NCBI GenBank assembly: GCA_905479265.1
Contig: CAJQLX010000004.1
Span: 62,001 to 126,000 of the forward strand
Source of the DNA: an uncultured Alphaproteobacteria bacterium
Lineage (GTDB): Bacteria > Pseudomonadota > Alphaproteobacteria > UBA7985
DNA: 64,000 nt
Direction: 5' to 3'
The first letter of the stretch is position 1, and every line of letters starts with the position of its first letter. The position numbers and the translations under genes were made by a program. Shown here one piece after another: positions 44,580 to 53,028 of the stretch. The notes beneath the pieces are model-generated. The model searched no databases. It was not told the DNA's origin and saw only the letters and a program-made list of their open reading frames with translations.

Positions 44580-45533
44580 TCAGGTCTCCGGCGTCTCAAA
44601 TGCGTTCTCAATCCCAACTTGTATCGGTATTGCCGATGACCAACCAAGCGCTTTCCGAGCCAGATCCGTATTCAATGTTAATGAAAAGGCAAAAATCCCT
44701 ATGCTATAGCGGGTAAACCGAGGCTCACCGGCCAACCGCAGCCCGCGATAAGCCCCCTCCAGCCCCCGCGCAGCCGCCAGCAAAATCGGCAGCGGCACAG
44801 GGCGCCACCGCAAAGCCAATCTCCGACGCTCAGCGATTTGCTCAACCAACTCTGTGAGGCGAACAGGCTCCTCGCCTGCGATATTGTACACTGCCGGAAC
44901 AGCGGCGGGTTTGAGCGACGCGAGGATCGCTGCGCATACGTCGTCAACGTGGGTCAGGTTGGTGACTGCCTCACCCCCGCGGATCATCGGCAATGGCCCG
45001 GCTGCGATTGCACGCTCCAACCGCGGCAACAGCGCTTGATCCCCCGGCCCATAGATGGCCCGAGGCCTCAAGATGACAGCAGGAACCGAAGAGGCTTGAA
45101 CCCGTTGTTCGGCTAGGGCTTTGGTCGCAGCATAATGATTGATGAAGGGGCGCTGGACCTTAGTCTCCAGCACATCGTACTGGTCGCAAAAATCGAAATA
45201 CAGCGCCGGTGTCGAGATATGAACGAAGCGCGTGACGCCCCGGCTTTCTGCCCAGCGGAGCACGTTTTCCGTCGCGTGGACGTTGTCTCGCTCAAAGTCC
45301 ACCAAAGCGCCCCATGGTGCCGAACGCGCCGCGCAATGAACGACGACATCGACATCGGGCAAAGCATCGAGGGACTTTGGCTGGCTCAAGTCCGCCGCGA
45401 CAAAGCGATGCCCCTTGGGCGCAGCATCACGGCGGCGCCCCGTACCCACCGGCACAAACCCCTGATCGGCCAAAACGCCCATCGCACGCCGGCCCAGAAA
45501 CCCCGTCGCGCCGGTCACCAACACCCGAGTCAT
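44580..45533 (-). CDS. NAD-dependent epimerase/dehydratase family reductase (3beta-HSD/OleD-like)
   Basis: 317 residues of an extended SDR. The nucleotide motif GATGFLG is at 8-14, and the catalytic Tyr-Lys pair is in HYAATKALAE. The sequence style, with VHCAARSAPWG and ISTPALYFDF, is that of the 3beta-HSD/OleD group that reduces 2-alkyl-3-ketoacids. It starts within the KAS III stop (ATGA overlap), and a ketosynthase coupled to an OleD-like reductase suggests beta-keto to beta-hydroxy reduction of a condensed acyl chain. That function is inferred. Confidence 0.82.
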   Translation of the reverse strand: MTRVLVTGATGFLGRRAMGVLADQGFVPVGTGRRRDAAPKGHRFVAADLSQPKSLDALPDVDVVVHCAARSAPWGALVDFERDNVHATENVLRWAESRGVTRFVHISTPALYFDFCDQYDVLETKVQRPFINHYAATKALAEQRVQASSVPAVILRPRAIYGPGDQALLPRLERAIAAGPLPMIRGGEAVTNLTHVDDVCAAILASLKPAAVPAVYNIAGEEPVRLTELVEQIAERRRLALRWRPVPLPILLAAARGLEGAYRGLRLAGEPRFTRYSIGIFAFSLTLNTDLARKALGWSSAIPIQVGIENAFETPET

Positions 45534-46546
45534 GCAATCAACGCCACCGCGCCAAATTGGACGCCCGCAGACGTTCCCAGCATCAGCACGCGGGCACCAT
45601 CTTGAATCTGCCCCTGCTCCCGCGCGTGGGCAAACGCTGTGGGGATCGACGCCGCAATCTGATTGCCGTGGCTTCGCGTGATATCGACATAGCGGTTTGA
45701 GCGCACTTGAAAGGCACGGGCCATGTGCAGCAGGCTCAGCGGGCTGGCCTGATGGGGGACAAAGAAATCAACCTCACCCCGGCTCCAACCAATCGAGTCC
45801 AAAAAGCCATCGAGAAACCCTGTAAACTGCCCCCGAACCACCCGGAAAAGAGCGTCTCCGCTCATCTGGAAATAGGCTTGCTCAAGGAAATGGGCGCTGT
45901 CGTCGTGGGGTGAGTTGTGCGTTCCACCGACGGGCAATTGGCACGCCTCATAGGCTGACGGGTGGCTCGCAAATGCCGCACCAACCACGCCGCGCCCCTG
46001 TGCCAACTCAACCACCCACGCCCCAGCACCATCGCCAAACAATCCAGCAACGTCCGGCGCTGTTTTCCATGGCAGAGCACAGGATGCCAGCTCGCTGCTC
46101 ACGATCAGAACACGCCTGGCCCGACCTGTTTCCAGATAACTCGCTGCGATATCCAAGGCAGATAGGGCGCTCAGGCACGTGGTGTTGACATCCAGCACCT
46201 GACACGCGCCATCTGGCAGACCAAGACCACGCTGGTAAAGCGGTGCTGTGCTGGGGATTAATTGGTGCGGAACAGCCGAGGCCGCGATGATGAGGTCCAA
46301 GCCATCTGCGCCAATATCCGCGCGTTCCAGTGCGGTTTGAGCCGCACGGAGCCCCAAGGCAACCTGCGTTTCTCGTCCAAGCCGATCGGCGATAAAGCGC
46401 GTCTTCACACCCGTCGCTGCCACCAGCGACCCCAGCGCCAATCCATGCGTCTGCTCCAACGTTTCAGACGACACCTGTGCCGCAGGCACGGCGTGCCCCC
46501 AACCGGTGATAGCAGCAGTCCGTTGCTGGAAGTTTGCGTTCACCAT
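45530..46546 (-). CDS. 3-oxoacyl-ACP synthase III-like ketosynthase (FabH/OleA group)
   Basis: 338 residues from ATG 46546, which has GAGGAG just upstream. The KAS III catalytic triad is complete: Cys124 in VNTTCLSAL, His265 in FVPHQAS, and Asn295 in SHGNQIAAS. It would condense an acyl-CoA or acyl-ACP primer with another acyl unit. The frame is open far upstream to 47737, but that extension runs antisense through the divergent gene and is not real. It is the first gene of the five-gene cluster operon. No acyl carrier protein gene is beside it. Confidence 0.87.
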   Translation of the reverse strand: MVNANFQQRTAAITGWGHAVPAAQVSSETLEQTHGLALGSLVAATGVKTRFIADRLGRETQVALGLRAAQTALERADIGADGLDLIIAASAVPHQLIPSTAPLYQRGLGLPDGACQVLDVNTTCLSALSALDIAASYLETGRARRVLIVSSELASCALPWKTAPDVAGLFGDGAGAWVVELAQGRGVVGAAFASHPSAYEACQLPVGGTHNSPHDDSAHFLEQAYFQMSGDALFRVVRGQFTGFLDGFLDSIGWSRGEVDFFVPHQASPLSLLHMARAFQVRSNRYVDITRSHGNQIAASIPTAFAHAREQGQIQDGARVLMLGTSAGVQFGAVALIA

Positions 46547-46669
46547 TTGCTCCTCAGTCATAGGCTTTTCACACGACCCTACCCCATTAACGTGTCGATG
46601 AAGCTTAAACTTGTCAATGTCTAATCTGTTCGCTATGGTCTCAACTGTGGAAAATCCGAGCCCCGCAAT

Positions 46670-47845
46670 ATGAGTGATCAGGCCGCAAAAAACCTCGCTG
46701 CGCTGGTGCAACAGACCGGCGCAAGCGCCTTGGTGCGTAACCTTGAGACCGAGGTTTTCACCCAGTGCGTTGGCGCGTGGACGGTTCCGATGAGTGTGAA
46801 CGCGGGCCTGCGCCGAACATGCTACATCAACTGCCCCAGCCGTGCCTTCCTCGACTATGGCGCGGAAGAACTCGACCGATTGACGGAAAATCGGTTGGTG
46901 CGTCTGGCCGGTCGTGGCGCGTTGGCGGGGTTTTCGCCGCTGGTTGCTGCGACGGGGATGGACCGTCAGGTGCAGTTGAATAACTGGCTGGTGGCAACAA
47001 ACATCCTCCCGCCCGCAAACCCGCAAGATTGGCTGAATGCCTTTGAAGACATCAGCACGCGACACGCAGGGTTCATCCCGGTTCTCCGTTCCGTGAACAG
47101 CGCGGCTCACGCGGCAAGCCTTGACGCTTTCCGCCGCGAAGGACTGGTCCTGCTGCCGATCCGCAAGATTTTTATTCGGGACTATGCCGTGGATCAAAAG
47201 TGGACAACCGACGAAACCAAGGATGCGAAACTGCTGGCGACAAGCGGTTTTACACGACGCCCCGGCACCTCGTTTTCTGCCGCTGAGTTCTGCCGTGCGG
47301 CGGACCTCTATGCCCAGCTCTATCTCGAAAAGTATTCTCGCCTGAATCCGCACTACACAGCTGAATTTTTGCAGCACGCTCAGGCCAAGCTCGATTTGAA
47401 CCTCGATGGCCTTTTTGACGCAAACGGCACCATGGTTGGTGTCATTGGCCGCAGCGAGCAGCACGGCACCCTCACGGGGCCCATCGTTGGCTATGACACG
47501 GCCTTGCCGCAGCGTTGGGGGCTTTATCGGCAGCTCCGTGCCATCAACCATGGCTACGCGCGCACAGGCCAGCGGTTGTATAACATGAGCGCAGGCGCTG
47601 AGCGGTTTAAAGAGCTGCGCGGCGGTCGGGCGCATGTGGAGTATATGGTGGCCGATTTTCGGTGCGCGACGCGGGTTCAGCGTCGGGCGGCGAAGGTTCT
47701 CGCCGCGCTGTTCAACCGCGCCGCTCGCACCCTGCAAAGCCCCAAAGATGAGCGGTGTGAGTCACTGAAAACCGGCATTGAGCGCCAGAATGAAGCGCAT
47801 TCAGGCCAAGAAAATCCTGTCTCTCGGCCTACAAACTCGTGCTAA
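46670..47845 (+). CDS. GNAT/FemAB-like acyltransferase of unknown function
   Basis: 391 residues. I do not recognise the family with confidence. The middle and C-terminal part, with LDGLFDANGTMVGVIGRSE, LPQRWGLYRQLRAINHGYA and LYNMSAGAERFKELRGGRA, has the look of a GNAT/FemAB-type transferase. The last 50 residues are charged and low in conservation. It is divergent from the KAS III gene across 123 bases, which suggests joint regulation, and it may transfer the product acyl group or an amino acid. No strong ribosome site precedes the ATG. Confidence 0.6.
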   Translation: MSDQAAKNLAALVQQTGASALVRNLETEVFTQCVGAWTVPMSVNAGLRRTCYINCPSRAFLDYGAEELDRLTENRLVRLAGRGALAGFSPLVAATGMDRQVQLNNWLVATNILPPANPQDWLNAFEDISTRHAGFIPVLRSVNSAAHAASLDAFRREGLVLLPIRKIFIRDYAVDQKWTTDETKDAKLLATSGFTRRPGTSFSAAEFCRAADLYAQLYLEKYSRLNPHYTAEFLQHAQAKLDLNLDGLFDANGTMVGVIGRSEQHGTLTGPIVGYDTALPQRWGLYRQLRAINHGYARTGQRLYNMSAGAERFKELRGGRAHVEYMVADFRCATRVQRRAAKVLAALFNRAARTLQSPKDERCESLKTGIERQNEAHSGQENPVSRPTNSC

Positions 47846-47878
47846 ACCCAAACGACAAGACACCCACCAGAGGCCCCC

Positions 47879-48334
47879 ATGTCCGCAAGTCCAAGCGATG
47901 GCGATCTGCGCCAGCTGTTGAGCACGACCAAAACCGTTGCGCTGGTTGGCGCATCGGCCAATCCAGAGCGCGATTCCCACAGCGTCATGGCGTACCTGCT
48001 GGAACAGGGATACAGCGTGCATCCCGTCAACCCGGGTTTGGCAGGCCAAACGCTGTTGGGACAACCGGTTTACGCCAGCCTTGCTGACGTGCCGGCACCG
48101 GTGGATATGGTCGATATTTTCCGCAACAGCGAGGCTGCTGGCGGGGTTGTTGATGATGCGCTGGCGCAGAACGAACGCCTTGGCTTGCGCAGCATTTGGA
48201 TGCAGTTGGACGTCATCAACCCGACCGCCGCAGCAAAGGCAGAGGCGGCGGGGCTGCAGGTTGTGATGGACCGCTGCCCCAAGATCGATATTCCTCGCCT
48301 TGGCCTTGACCGCAAGGTGCGGGTTTTCCCCTAG
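47879..48334 (+). CDS. CoA-binding protein (YccU-like)
   Basis: 151 residues of the single CoA-binding-domain family. It has a Rossmann-like VALVGASANPERDSHSVMAYLLEQGY (about 20-45, in parts), DMVDIFRNSEAAGGVVDDAL, and the C-terminal VMDRCPKIDIPRL typical of these proteins. The function of the family is poorly known. It is 33 bases after the transferase gene and may be cotranscribed with it. The stop overlaps the convergent SDR gene by 4 bases. Confidence 0.88.
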   Translation: MSASPSDGDLRQLLSTTKTVALVGASANPERDSHSVMAYLLEQGYSVHPVNPGLAGQTLLGQPVYASLADVPAPVDMVDIFRNSEAAGGVVDDALAQNERLGLRSIWMQLDVINPTAAAKAEAAGLQVVMDRCPKIDIPRLGLDRKVRVFP

Positions 48335-49035
48335 ACGGAGTGCGTTAAGCCGCCATCCACGCGCAGGTTCTGACCGGTGACGTAGCTCGAAGCGTCGGTC
48401 GCCAGAAACGCAATCGTCTCAGACAACTCACGAACCTGTGCATAGCGACCGGCGGGAATGCGTGCCAGTCGGTCTTCTTTCTCCGGCAAGCTATCGATGA
48501 AGCCCGGCAGAACATTGTTCATCCGCACGCCCTTGGCCGCGTATTTGTCAGCATACAGCTTGGTGTATCCCGCCAACCCAGCGCGGAACACGGCAGAGGT
48601 TGGGAAGTCCGGGTCCGGCTCAAAGACCGCAAACGTCGAAACGTTGACAATCGCGCCCTTCCCCTGCGCCTCCATAATGGGCGTAACGAGACGGGTGACG
48701 CGCGCGACGTTCAGGAAGTAGTAATCCATGCCCAAGTGCCAATCTTCGTCACTGATCGACAGCAAATCGCCCTTGGGACCATGGCCAGCACAGTTGATCA
48801 CCGCATCAATCCGGCCAAAGCGATCCATGGTCGCTGCAACAAAGGCTTCGAGGTCCGCGACAACAAGGTTGGAACCGGTAAAGCCCAAGCCGCCTAATTC
48901 CTTCCCCAGCGCTTCGCCCTTGCCACTGGACGACAGAACCGCAACCTCGTAGCCGATTTCGTGCATCTTCCGCGCGGCATCAGCGCCAATTCCACTGCCG
49001 CCACCGACGATCATCGCAACTGGTTTCGTACTCAT
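48331..49035 (-). CDS. SDR-fold protein lacking the catalytic Tyr-Lys
   Basis: 234 residues. The NAD-binding motif GGGSGIG is at 11-17, NCAG is present, and NVST supplies a Ser. In the place of YxxxK, however, the sequence reads SAVFR before AGLAGYTK, so Tyr and Lys are Ser and Arg. The rest is well kept (MNNVLPGFIDSLPE, SSYVTGQNLRVDGG). It may be a divergent but real subfamily with other chemistry. Its ATG overlaps the upstream DAO stop as TAATG, so the two are coupled. Confidence 0.85.
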   Translation of the reverse strand: MSTKPVAMIVGGGSGIGADAARKMHEIGYEVAVLSSSGKGEALGKELGGLGFTGSNLVVADLEAFVAATMDRFGRIDAVINCAGHGPKGDLLSISDEDWHLGMDYYFLNVARVTRLVTPIMEAQGKGAIVNVSTFAVFEPDPDFPTSAVFRAGLAGYTKLYADKYAAKGVRMNNVLPGFIDSLPEKEDRLARIPAGRYAQVRELSETIAFLATDASSYVTGQNLRVDGGLTHSV

Positions 49036-50258
49036 TAGATAACAGCCTTTTCAATGAAGGGACGACCCGCTTCGATGCGGTCGTAGCCAAAGGGTGAGAG
49101 GTCAAGCGAGCGGTATTCTCCATAGACAATCCATTCAGAAATCCCGCGCCCCATCGCTGGCGATTGCTGGAAGCCGTGACCGGAGAAACCATTGGAAAAG
49201 ATGAAGTTTTTCACCCGTGTATGCGGGCCAATAATGGCGTTTTGGTCGAGCGTGTTAAACGCATAGTGACCAGCCCAAGAGTTTACGAGCTTGATTTGCT
49301 CGAACTGTGGGATGCGGTTCGCGATGACAGGCCAGACCTTTTCTTCCCAAATCGAGTGGTCCTGCACAAAGTCGTCGTAGGCGACCGCTGGATCCTCATC
49401 GGGCGGACAACCCGCGAGGTAATATTGGCCCTCGGTGCGCATATGAACGCCCGTCGGATCAATGGTCAGCGGCAAGTCACGGTCCAGCGGATGCGCGGCA
49501 TCAAAGATGAAGGTATAGCGCTTGCGCGGCTCGACCGGAATCTCGATCCCGGCCATCCTAGAGGTTTCAACCGCACGGGGGCCACTGGCGTTAACCACCG
49601 CGCCACAAGCAACAACCTCGCCCGTGGCCAGCGTCACGGACTCAACCGCCGTCCCCGCTGCGTTGAGCGTCATTGCGGTGACTTCGTTGGTGCAATATTC
49701 CGCCCCGCGCTCTTTGGCGGAACGCTTCCACCAATCGAACAGCGTTGCGCCGTCAAAGTACCCTTCGTCCACCAGATTGTGGTTCGCGGCGATGATGTCT
49801 TCGAGGTTATAAAACGGGTATGCAGCGGCGATTTCGTCGCGCGACAAGTGCTTGGTGCCGGCGCCCAAGTCCGCCTGCAGCCGTTGGCTTTCGGCCAACA
49901 CGTCGGCAAACGCCGGGTTATCAGCGAGATACATGTAGCCGAAGTTCTGGATACGAAGTTGCGGCACCCGGTCATCTTCTTCGCCCATGTAGCTGCGAAA
50001 GTTCTTCACAAATGCCGCGCCAAACTGAGAAATGCGGACGTTGATTTCGTTGGTGAACTGTTGCCGGATGCAAGAGTTGGTATGCGACGTCGATGTCCAC
50101 TCATAGGTCGGATCGCGCTCGACCACGAGGATCGAGCCATCGAAATCCGGGTTGCTTTGCGTAAACCATGCAATCGCGGAGCCATACATTGCGCCGCCAA
50201 CAATGACGACATCGTACGATGATTGCGCAGGCGCTTGGAATTTGCTGGCGTCAGACAT
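49035..50258 (-). CDS. DAO-family FAD-dependent oxidoreductase
   Basis: 407 residues. The FAD motif VVIVGGAMYGSAIAW (about 17-31) and the second dinucleotide-site segment ILVVERDPTYEWTSTSH are clear, and the C-terminus has SNGFSGHGFQQSPAMGRGISEW, as in the DAO/FOXRED1-like group. It probably oxidises a secondary or primary amine such as an N-methyl amino acid. It is the first gene of a two-gene unit with the atypical SDR and divergent from a PaiB-like gene. A 9-bp inverted repeat lies in the shared promoter region. Confidence 0.87.
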   Translation of the reverse strand: MSDASKFQAPAQSSYDVVIVGGAMYGSAIAWFTQSNPDFDGSILVVERDPTYEWTSTSHTNSCIRQQFTNEINVRISQFGAAFVKNFRSYMGEEDDRVPQLRIQNFGYMYLADNPAFADVLAESQRLQADLGAGTKHLSRDEIAAAYPFYNLEDIIAANHNLVDEGYFDGATLFDWWKRSAKERGAEYCTNEVTAMTLNAAGTAVESVTLATGEVVACGAVVNASGPRAVETSRMAGIEIPVEPRKRYTFIFDAAHPLDRDLPLTIDPTGVHMRTEGQYYLAGCPPDEDPAVAYDDFVQDHSIWEEKVWPVIANRIPQFEQIKLVNSWAGHYAFNTLDQNAIIGPHTRVKNFIFSNGFSGHGFQQSPAMGRGISEWIVYGEYRSLDLSPFGYDRIEAGRPFIEKAVI

Positions 50259-50293
50259 GGTTTTCCCTTCCGATGCGACGTGGGTGAACGATA

Positions 50294-50336
50294 GACTCTT
50301 AGCCTAACTTGGACCGTAAACAGCATTCTAAGAGTC
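50294..50336. promoter_or_regulatory. Inverted repeat in the DAO-paiB divergent promoter region
   Basis: GACTCTTAG (50294-50302) and CTAAGAGTC (50328-50336) form a perfect 9-bp inverted repeat with 34 bases centre to centre, near three helical turns. It looks like paired half-sites for a dimeric regulator; a hairpin with a 25-base loop is the alternative. Confidence 0.5.
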
Positions 50337-50384
50337 CATCGCCACGATCAAGTATTTTATTGAATATCCGAAAGAATCAGCGCC

Positions 50385-51014
50385 ATGCACCCGAACCCAA
50401 TCTTCCGCCAAAGCAGCACTAAGCGAGACCTCGATTTCGCCGCGCAGGTTGGCTTTGGCATGCTATGCGCAACCGCCGACAGCGCTCAGCCGCCGATGCT
50501 GGCGCATGTGCCGTTCCTGCTGTCAGAGACTCGCGGTTTCGCCGAGCTGCATTTGGCCCGTGGTAATGCCATCGTCAAAGCACGCCTCAACCGCCTGCCT
50601 GCTGCCATCGCCATCCAAGGCGCCCACGCTTACATTTCACCCGATTGGTACGGGGTCGAGGATCAAGTGCCGACGTGGAACTATGTCGCGGTCCATATAA
50701 CCGGGACGCTTATTCGGCTGGATCAGGGAGAAATACGGCGCTTGGTCGATGAGCTGTCTGATCACTTTGAGGGCCGCATCGACGGCAAAACCCCGTGGCG
50801 CACAGACAAAATGACCGCTGGAGCGGTGGAAAAAATGCTGGTCCAGATCGTCCCGTTCCGCTTTGAGATCGAAGACGTACAAGGGACGTGGAAGCTGAAC
50901 CAAAACAAGCCAGACGCCGCCCGCCTGTCCGCAGCGGCGCAGGTCGAGGCCTCGCCGCTGGGTTTAGGCACCGGCGCGCTGGCCGATTTGATGCGACAGA
51001 CTAACGTCGATTAG
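50385..51014 (+). CDS. FMN-binding negative transcriptional regulator family protein (PaiB-like)
   Basis: 209 residues of the PaiB/FMN_bind_2 family: PNPIFRQ at the N-terminus, PFLLSETRGFAELHLARGN, then AYISPDWYG near 82-90 and VPTWNYVAVHITG near 93-105. It has a flavin-reductase-like split barrel. In Bacillus PaiB is linked to regulation, but many members are of unknown activity. It lies next to hpaB, which has no hpaC reductase partner here, but it is not an HpaC homologue by sequence pattern. Its stop overlaps the convergent hpaB stop by 4 bases. Confidence 0.87.
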   Translation: MHPNPIFRQSSTKRDLDFAAQVGFGMLCATADSAQPPMLAHVPFLLSETRGFAELHLARGNAIVKARLNRLPAAIAIQGAHAYISPDWYGVEDQVPTWNYVAVHITGTLIRLDQGEIRRLVDELSDHFEGRIDGKTPWRTDKMTAGAVEKMLVQIVPFRFEIEDVQGTWKLNQNKPDAARLSAAAQVEASPLGLGTGALADLMRQTNVD

Positions 51015-52498
51015 GACGCGAGAAAGTCGCTGACCCGGTCCACCAAAGGGTCACTGTCGTACAAATCAAAGTACCCGGCGTTCATCAGCGCTGGCGGGCC
51101 AAAGAAGAACCGCTCGTAAAGCGCTTGGCGCGTGCCAAAACCACTGACACACACGTCATGCGCCAAGCGGTAGAGCGCCACGCGGTCGCGGGCTTCGAGA
51201 TTGGCCACTTGGAAATAGCGCAGCACGTCTTCGGACATTTCGTTGGAGAAATCGGTCTCCGATGGGGTCGCCATCAGCGAGCTTGAGCCCATGAGCTGGA
51301 GGATTTCAACCATACGCGGATACATTTTGGGGAAGAGGTTGCGCGAGGTGTCGATGGGACGGCGCAGCGGCACATAATTGCCCCACTGGTCCTCGTGCGC
51401 TTGCTCTTCGGCGGAGAACAGCAGCGCGCGAACGGTCTCGGTCATCATCATGACTTCGGCAATCAAGGTCTTGGTGTGCAAGTCCTTGTCCCGGCCCGTT
51501 GCCCGAGCAATCGATGTCATCAAACCAACCATGAACTCCGCCTTGGCCAGCTTGCCGCAGGCGACCTGGTGCATCATGTGCGTGACCGCGTTGGTTACGG
51601 CAAACGCCTGATTACACAGCAGCGGTTCGCGGTACATGAACAGCCGCTCCCACGGCACCAGCACGTTATCGAAGATCACGACCGCATCCATTTCCTCAAA
51701 CCGCGAGGACAAAGGCGCATCGAAGTTGCTCTTGCCGTGGTCATAGGTATCGCGGGCCAGCAGTTTCAGGCCCGGTGTTGCGATTGGAATGGCGAAGGCA
51801 AAGGCAAAGGGGACGTTTTCTTGGGAACCACGCAGCAGCGTGGAGGGGAAAACCTCGATCTCATCGGCGATTGGACCCAGCGTCGCAAGCAGGCGTGCGC
51901 CCTTTACGATGACACCAGCATCGGTTTCCTTGACCACGTGCAAGGCGACTTCGTCGTCGTACTTACCCTCAACCGCGACCGCGTGGGATTTCTGCGGGTT
52001 GATGAGGGTGTGTGTCAGGACCAGATCGTTTTTGCGCGCATGATCGTAGTAGTTGATCATGTTCTGCTTGAAATCCGCGTTACCAAGGCCGCGTTCGACG
52101 CCCTGATCCAACCACTGCGCTGCCGAAGCGAAGGACATGAGCGAGGCGTTCTTGTAGTCCGGCGTACGGCCAAACATACCGTGCGACCACTTCGCCCACT
52201 CATAGTACGCCCTGCCCTTGGCTTTGATATCTTCTTTGCTCTTGGGCGCCATAAACGACATGCCGCACCGGTCGCCGTCTTCGTCAACGTAGGTCAGCGT
52301 GTTTTCGAGTTCTGGCTCGGACTGCTTGTCAAGAAAACGGCCCAGCGTCGCAGCACCGCGGCGGGTTGCGTCGTGCTTGGTTACGTCCTTGATGCGTTCA
52401 CCACCGGTCCAGATTTCACGATCATCTTGCAAGCCTGCAAGGTACTCTGATCCCGAACGAACACCGCGACCTGCGCGGCCATTTGCTGATTTAAGCAT
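51011..52498 (-). CDS. hpaB: 4-hydroxyphenylacetate 3-monooxygenase, oxygenase component
   Basis: 495 residues of the HpaB family, the FADH2-using hydroxylase that makes 3,4-dihydroxyphenylacetate (homoprotocatechuate) from 4-hydroxyphenylacetate. Typical segments are seen: SGSEYLAGLQDDREIWTGGE at the N-terminus, LTHTLINPQKSH, ARLLATLGPIADE, and FDNVLVPWERLFMYR. It needs a flavin reductase (HpaC), which is not in the window. The gene overlaps the marR gene by 8 bases and ends the hpa operon. Its product is the substrate of HpaD. Confidence 0.9.
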   Translation of the reverse strand: MLKSANGRAGRGVRSGSEYLAGLQDDREIWTGGERIKDVTKHDATRRGAATLGRFLDKQSEPELENTLTYVDEDGDRCGMSFMAPKSKEDIKAKGRAYYEWAKWSHGMFGRTPDYKNASLMSFASAAQWLDQGVERGLGNADFKQNMINYYDHARKNDLVLTHTLINPQKSHAVAVEGKYDDEVALHVVKETDAGVIVKGARLLATLGPIADEIEVFPSTLLRGSQENVPFAFAFAIPIATPGLKLLARDTYDHGKSNFDAPLSSRFEEMDAVVIFDNVLVPWERLFMYREPLLCNQAFAVTNAVTHMMHQVACGKLAKAEFMVGLMTSIARATGRDKDLHTKTLIAEVMMMTETVRALLFSAEEQAHEDQWGNYVPLRRPIDTSRNLFPKMYPRMVEILQLMGSSSLMATPSETDFSNEMSEDVLRYFQVANLEARDRVALYRLAHDVCVSGFGTRQALYERFFFGPPALMNAGYFDLYDSDPLVDRVSDFLAS

Positions 52499-52979
52499 GG
52501 GATTTCTCCTCCTCTAGTTCTGCACTCACGCTGAAGACCGGGCCACTTTCGAACTGGCGAAGAACAGTGGACAGACTCTGCCACTCTTCCTCCGTCACGC
52601 AGCGGCGCACGGCCTGATGAATATCGTGCAAGCGCGGCGCGATTTCGCGCTCCAGCTTGCGCCCCTCGGGGGTTGGTTTTGCGAAAACGATGCGGCGGTC
52701 TTCGACCGAGCGCAAACGCACGATCAAGCCCTTTTTCTCAAGCCGGTCCAGCACGCCCACGAGGCTCGCCGCGGGCAAGAGTGTCCGGCGGGCAAGCTCG
52801 ATGCTCGAAAGGCTCTCATCCTCCCACAGCGTCCGCAGCACCCGCCATTGTTGCTCCGTCAGTCCATGCTCAGCAAACAACACGCGGTAGTGCGGCATGA
52901 TGCCGTCCAAAACGCGGTAGAGCATCATGGGTAAACTGGCGTCAAAGGGCGCGGTATCGTTTAGGCCTAAATCATTCAT
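52491..52979 (-). CDS. MarR-family regulator (HpaR-like)
   Basis: 162 residues with a central winged HTH (LTEQQWRVLRTLWEDESLSSIELARRTLLPAASLVGVLDRLEKKGLI, in order, about 40-86) and the MarR wing RSVEDRRIVFAKPT. It is coupled to hpaB by an 8-base overlap, and a 20-bp imperfect palindrome covers its start codon, which suggests autorepression. The effector may be an aromatic acid such as 4-hydroxyphenylacetate. It is one of two MarR genes in the hpa locus. Confidence 0.9.
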   Translation of the reverse strand: MNDLGLNDTAPFDASLPMMLYRVLDGIMPHYRVLFAEHGLTEQQWRVLRTLWEDESLSSIELARRTLLPAASLVGVLDRLEKKGLIVRLRSVEDRRIVFAKPTPEGRKLEREIAPRLHDIHQAVRRCVTEEEWQSLSTVLRQFESGPVFSVSAELEEEKSHA

Positions 52980-52990
52980 ATGTGAACGAT
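52971..52990. promoter_or_regulatory. MarR-type palindrome over the marR start codon
   Basis: ATCATTCATATGTGAACGAT pairs at 8 of 10 positions between halves and overlaps the ATG at 52979. It is in the short gap between the kinase gene and marR and is a likely autorepression site. Confidence 0.6.
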
Positions 52991-53028
52991 TACAGGTTTT
53001 TTGGCCGACGGCAAGGGGTTGAGGGCTC

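Noticed and set aside
46547-47737. A 5' extension of about 400 codons on the KAS III reading frame
   Set aside because: It runs antisense through the divergent transferase gene, matches nothing, and the KAS III start at 46546 has a good ribosome site.
51395-52450. A 351-codon open frame antisense to hpaB
   Set aside because: Shadow frame of a well-supported gene; no recognisable motif.
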